A stretch of DNA of 64,000 bases. Source: Crotalaria pallida (taxonomy: Eukaryota > Streptophyta > Magnoliopsida > Fabales > Fabaceae). The stretch covers positions 11,366,501-11,430,500 of the forward strand of contig CM075652.1 of NCBI GenBank assembly GCA_037953625.1, written 5' to 3'. Positions 60,618 through 64,000 of this stretch are shown here, piece by piece (positions within the stretch are counted from its first letter, which is position 1; every line of letters starts with the position of its first letter). The position numbers and the translations under genes are program-made. The notes below the pieces were generated by a model. That model saw only the letters and a list, made by a program, of their open reading frames with translations, was not told the origin of the DNA and did not search any database.

Positions 60618-62269
60618 TGTGAGAACCTACAATCGGTGGGTGAAATAACTAGGAGACATTAGGAGAACACCTAGAAGGGGGGGTTGAATAGGTGTTAGAT
60701 AAACCTTGAAAGATTTTCGCAAGAAACAAATCAAAACGATTAAAACAAATGATTTTCTTGAAAATTCTTTAGCCTTAATCGATTAATGACATGAACTAAT
60801 CGATTAATGCCTCTGTTAATGGATTAATCACTTTTCAATCAAATACGAAAATCAATCAATTAACAAGTATAACCAGAGATTCAGCGGAAACAATTAACAC
60901 CTATATTCTTATTGATTACCTAGGTTATGAAAATGATTTTCCCCAAATCAATTTTGCACAATTAAGATTCAATTCAATCAATTATGAAAAATCACTTTTT
61001 CTAGGTTTTCAACCAAGAACACAATTAATAACAAGAATTGTAAAGAGTAGAGAGTTTAGAGATACGACACAGTGATTTATCCTGGTTCACTTTCATCCAC
61101 TTGAAAGCTACTCCAGTCCCCTCTTCAACCAAGAGAGATTCTTCACTATGAGGAATTAGAGTTTCTCAAATTACAAGTAAATGCCTCACAAGACTTCCTT
61201 CTTGCTAGCCTACAAGAGATACCACACCCTTGCCTTGTAACCCTATTGATATCTAATCTAACCTCTTCTCTTTTGCTTGCCGATACCCCACAACAAGACT
61301 TCCAATGCTTGCTTCACTACAAGACTTCCAATTTCATGTTAACACAACAAGGCTTCCAAGTGCTTGATGAAATGCCACACCAAGGCTTCCAAATAACTTT
61401 GCTTGATTCACAACCAAGACTTCCAATTGTTGTAGATAGCTTGCCTCTTGCAAAGATTACAACTAAAATAAAAACAAAATAACAATCCTATGAATCTCTT
61501 TCAAAAGTTATGAAAATATCAACATGAGAGATTCAAGGTTCTTGATCAAAGAATGTAAAAATGAGAACTTTGATCTTGAGAAAGTGAGAGAGAATAGAGT
61601 GGCTTTGATTCTTTGTAAAATTGATATAAAAATGATAGAGTATTGTAATAATGATTCACAAAGGTTAGAAATAGGTTTATATAGAATACCCAAAAGTTAG
61701 GAATGATTAGAAGTGCTTTTGAGAAGTGAAAAACTCATTTAAAAACAGATACAACTCGTGTTAATCGAGTAACAAAGTCACTACTCGAGTAACAAGTGTA
61801 AAACTTGTTCACTACTCGAGTATATAAGTTACTACTCGAGTATTTACGCAAGGCTAAATAATTCTACTCGAGTAATCAGCCCCTTAATCGAGTAATTGCG
61901 CAAGACACAAAAATTCTACTCGAGTAATCAAGTGGCTAATCGAGTAGTCAGTTCAAAAAACACTTAAAAACTTGTTTTCTCAAAATCTAAACCTTTTCTT
62001 TCAAACCTTTAAGCCACCTATTGATTTTAGGCAAAGTGAATAATCAAAATATGATATAATCATGCAATCAAAAGAGATTCACTACCCTCTAATATACTCT
62101 ACCCAAACTCATAAACTAAAAGACTTGTGAGGCAAAAGATAAAACATAAAACATAAACTACCAAACTAAGTCTTCATGAGTTGGCTCTCTCTTCTTAACT
62201 TGATCAACACATTTGTAGCTTGTTCAAAACCTTTTGGCATTTATCAAAACATTCTTCATGGATCTTACA
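60618..62269 (-). repeat. Array LTR4
   Basis: 1652 bp, apparently identical to LTR3. Confidence 0.92.
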
Positions 62270-62935
62270 ATCTCCCCCTTTTTGAAAATGACAAACATGT
62301 TTTGAAATTATGAAGTTCATTGAAGTTGTTGATGCTTGAACCATTTGATCACTTGGTGAGACTCTTGCTCCCCCTCAATTTATGCTTTTGACATTTGAAA
62401 TCTAATTGATAGAAAGCTTGATTCTCCCCCTATCTCCAACAACTTTGCTCAACCTACATAAAAACAACAAAAAAACAACCTTTCTCCAAACATACCATTT
62501 CATTTCTCCAAAAATAGTCAAAACCTTTCTCCAAACATACCATTTCATTTCTCCAAAAATAGTCAAAACTTAATATTTCTCCCCCTTTGGCATTATCAAA
62601 AAGAAATATATACCAATTGAAATATAAGATCTAAGCCAAAATAGAGAGATTAATGAGATATAACAACCAAAGCATGATACCAATTGTAAAACAATTGTAA
62701 GAATTTGATACCAATAGAATTTTCTCAATAGTATAAACAATATCACATTATAAGAAATAATACCAATTGAGAGAACCTATGAGCAATATCCAACAAAATC
62801 AAATTGAATATACCAATTGTATAATATCGAATGTTACCAATTTGTAGGATCTTCTCCTTAATACCAATTGAAGAAGCAAATGAATGAATATCACATGAAA
62901 GTCCTTTTGCTCTTCAATCATACCTACAAAAACAA
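62270..62935 (-). other. 3' spacer of array unit 4
   Basis: Same as the other unit spacers: PBS-like words and two polypurine tracts. Confidence 0.8.
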
Positions 62936-64000
62936 TCATGCTTTGCTTTTTGGTATCCAAATGGTTTTGGATCCATTTTTGTTAGTGTAGGGACTCTCAC
63001 CCTTTTTCACCCAAACAAAATCTCCTTTAGGTATACCATGCACTTTAATATAACACACATTTGAAGTATGTCCATGAGTACCACAATAGAAACATGTTGG
63101 TGCATTTGAAAAATCAACTTTAGAAAAATCAACAACATTTCTATGAGATTTACTCTTAGCATTAGTATAACCCAAACCAAACTTGTTTGAATTTTCTCTT
63201 TGAAAATTTAACAATGTGCGCAATCTAATATCACCATTTGTGAAACTTGCAAGCTTATTTTTCAAAATAGCATTTTCATCTTTAAGCAACTTGCAATCCT
63301 CACAATCAACCACATTATTCAATCTATTAGCACAATCACAAGAAGAACTAGCATATATAAGATCAAGAGTTTCATTTTCAAGATTAAGCTCATCAACTTG
63401 TTTTTGAAGTTCTAAAATCTCTTGTTGATGTTTCAAAATGAGCTTCTTCCTTTCAATATTTTTCGAAGCTAGTTTCTTGAGATGTTCATGCATTTCTTCA
63501 TAAGCATTATATAGAATTTCATATTTAGAAGAAATTTCGGATTTAGTTTCACTTACATCGCTTTCGTAGCTTTGCTCACTTGATTCATCATTTGAACTTT
63601 CTTCTTCATTTACTAGAGATATCAAGTTGAGACAAACGGCATCTTCATCATCCGAAGAACTATTCGATTGGCTTTTCTTGTCATCTTCATCATCACTATT
63701 CCAAACTATGTATGCTCTTTTAGTTTTCTTTTCTTTCTCCTTCTTCTTAAGATACTTAGAGCATGAGTACTTGAGATGACCGGGCTTTCCACATTCATGG
63801 AAAACTATACCTTCTTTTGAAGTCTTTGTCTTGTAGTGTGGGGAATTCTTCTCTTTACTTTTGTCTTTGTTCAACCTTCCTTTTCTCCTTAGAATCTTAT
63901 TGAACTTTCTTAGTAGAAGCTTCATCTCCTCTTCATCAATGTCCGAATCGGTATCTTCATTATCATCATCATCATCATCATCATCGGAACTCTCTTCCTT
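62936..64000 (-). pseudogene. Gag of array unit 4, cut by window end
   Basis: C-terminal about 355 codons, open to the window edge. The first Cys of knuckle 1 is changed to Phe (FHECGKPGHLKYSC), so RNA binding by that knuckle would be lost. It has one extra Asp codon in the acidic run and a CTTTG variant (about 63867) shared with unit 1 and not with units 2 and 3, so it is a separate branch of the array. Whether the N-terminal part is intact cannot be seen. Confidence 0.82.

Larger units (their letters stand above)
36538..64000 (-). mobile_element. Tandem array of E-family copia elements sharing LTRs
   Basis: Head-to-tail order LTR1, gag unit 1, LTR2, gag unit 2, LTR3, gag unit 3, LTR4, gag unit 4 (window edge). 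LTR starts are 36538, 40717, 56439 and 60618. The spacing is exactly 4179 bp for units 1 and 3; unit 2 fits once ATH (11,732 bp plus TSD) and a 194-bp LTR deletion are allowed for. Neighbouring units share one LTR instead of having two each, the mark of LTR-LTR unequal recombination. The left flank ATAAC (36533-36537) is the candidate target duplication. Confidence 0.9.

Noticed and set aside
36538..64000. CRISPR-like or bacterial tandem array
   Set aside because: The repeated units are 4.2 kb retrotransposon modules with LTRs, PBS and gag in a plant setting.

Overview
The window is entirely nested plant LTR retrotransposons. I see no host gene, rRNA, tRNA or CRISPR. The AT-rich background, PBS sites matching plant initiator-Met tRNA (TGGTATCAGAGC) and tRNA-Asp (TGGCGCCGTTGCCGGGGA), and the Ty1/copia (SIRE/Maximus-like) and Ty3/gypsy (Tekay-like and Athila/Diaspora-like) lineages point to gene-poor heterochromatin of a eudicot. 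A legume is plausible but is an inference. The letter names below are local labels.

Layout, left to right. B (1-4409, +) is the 3' half of a copia element: a broken pol and one 1.9 kb LTR. It sits in the LTR of D (4410-4465 and 24438-25588, +), an old gypsy element. A (4466-24437, +; TSD ATGAA) is a gag-only gypsy element also inserted in the LTR of D. The 5' LTR of A is split by two gag-only copia elements of one family: E1 (6016-11958; TSD GGTAT) and E2 (12614-18261; TSD ACTCT). E2 carries the only uninterrupted gag of that family in the window (596 aa). After D comes F (25589-26719, +), an LTR fragment. F is interrupted by G (26720-35007, -), a non-coding LARD-type gypsy element. The right LTR of G is cut by H (35008-36537, -), a gypsy LTR related to A and D.

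From 36538 to the window end runs a head-to-tail array of the same copia family E on the minus strand. It reads LTR1-gag-LTR2-gag-LTR3-gag-LTR4-gag, with a unit of 4179 bp and LTRs shared between neighbours. LTR2 is split by ATH (40761-52492, +; TSD CACTA), a full-length Athila-like element with gag, protease, RT, RNase H and integrase, all degraded. ATH contains a solo LTR, J (42000-43592; TSD GTAGT).

Taken together, the target-site duplications and interrupted LTRs imply a nest up to seven levels deep (D > F > G > H > E-array > ATH > J). Only ATH and B show polymerase sequence; A, E and G look non-autonomous and would need enzymes supplied in trans. The E array seems to have grown by unequal recombination of already dead copies, because two units share a stop codon in gag and a mutated PBS. 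No previously undescribed cellular system is evident. The most unusual signals are that array, clusters of TCGA-centred palindromes in LTRs of unrelated families, and a PBS-like repeat field in the 3' spacer of E.
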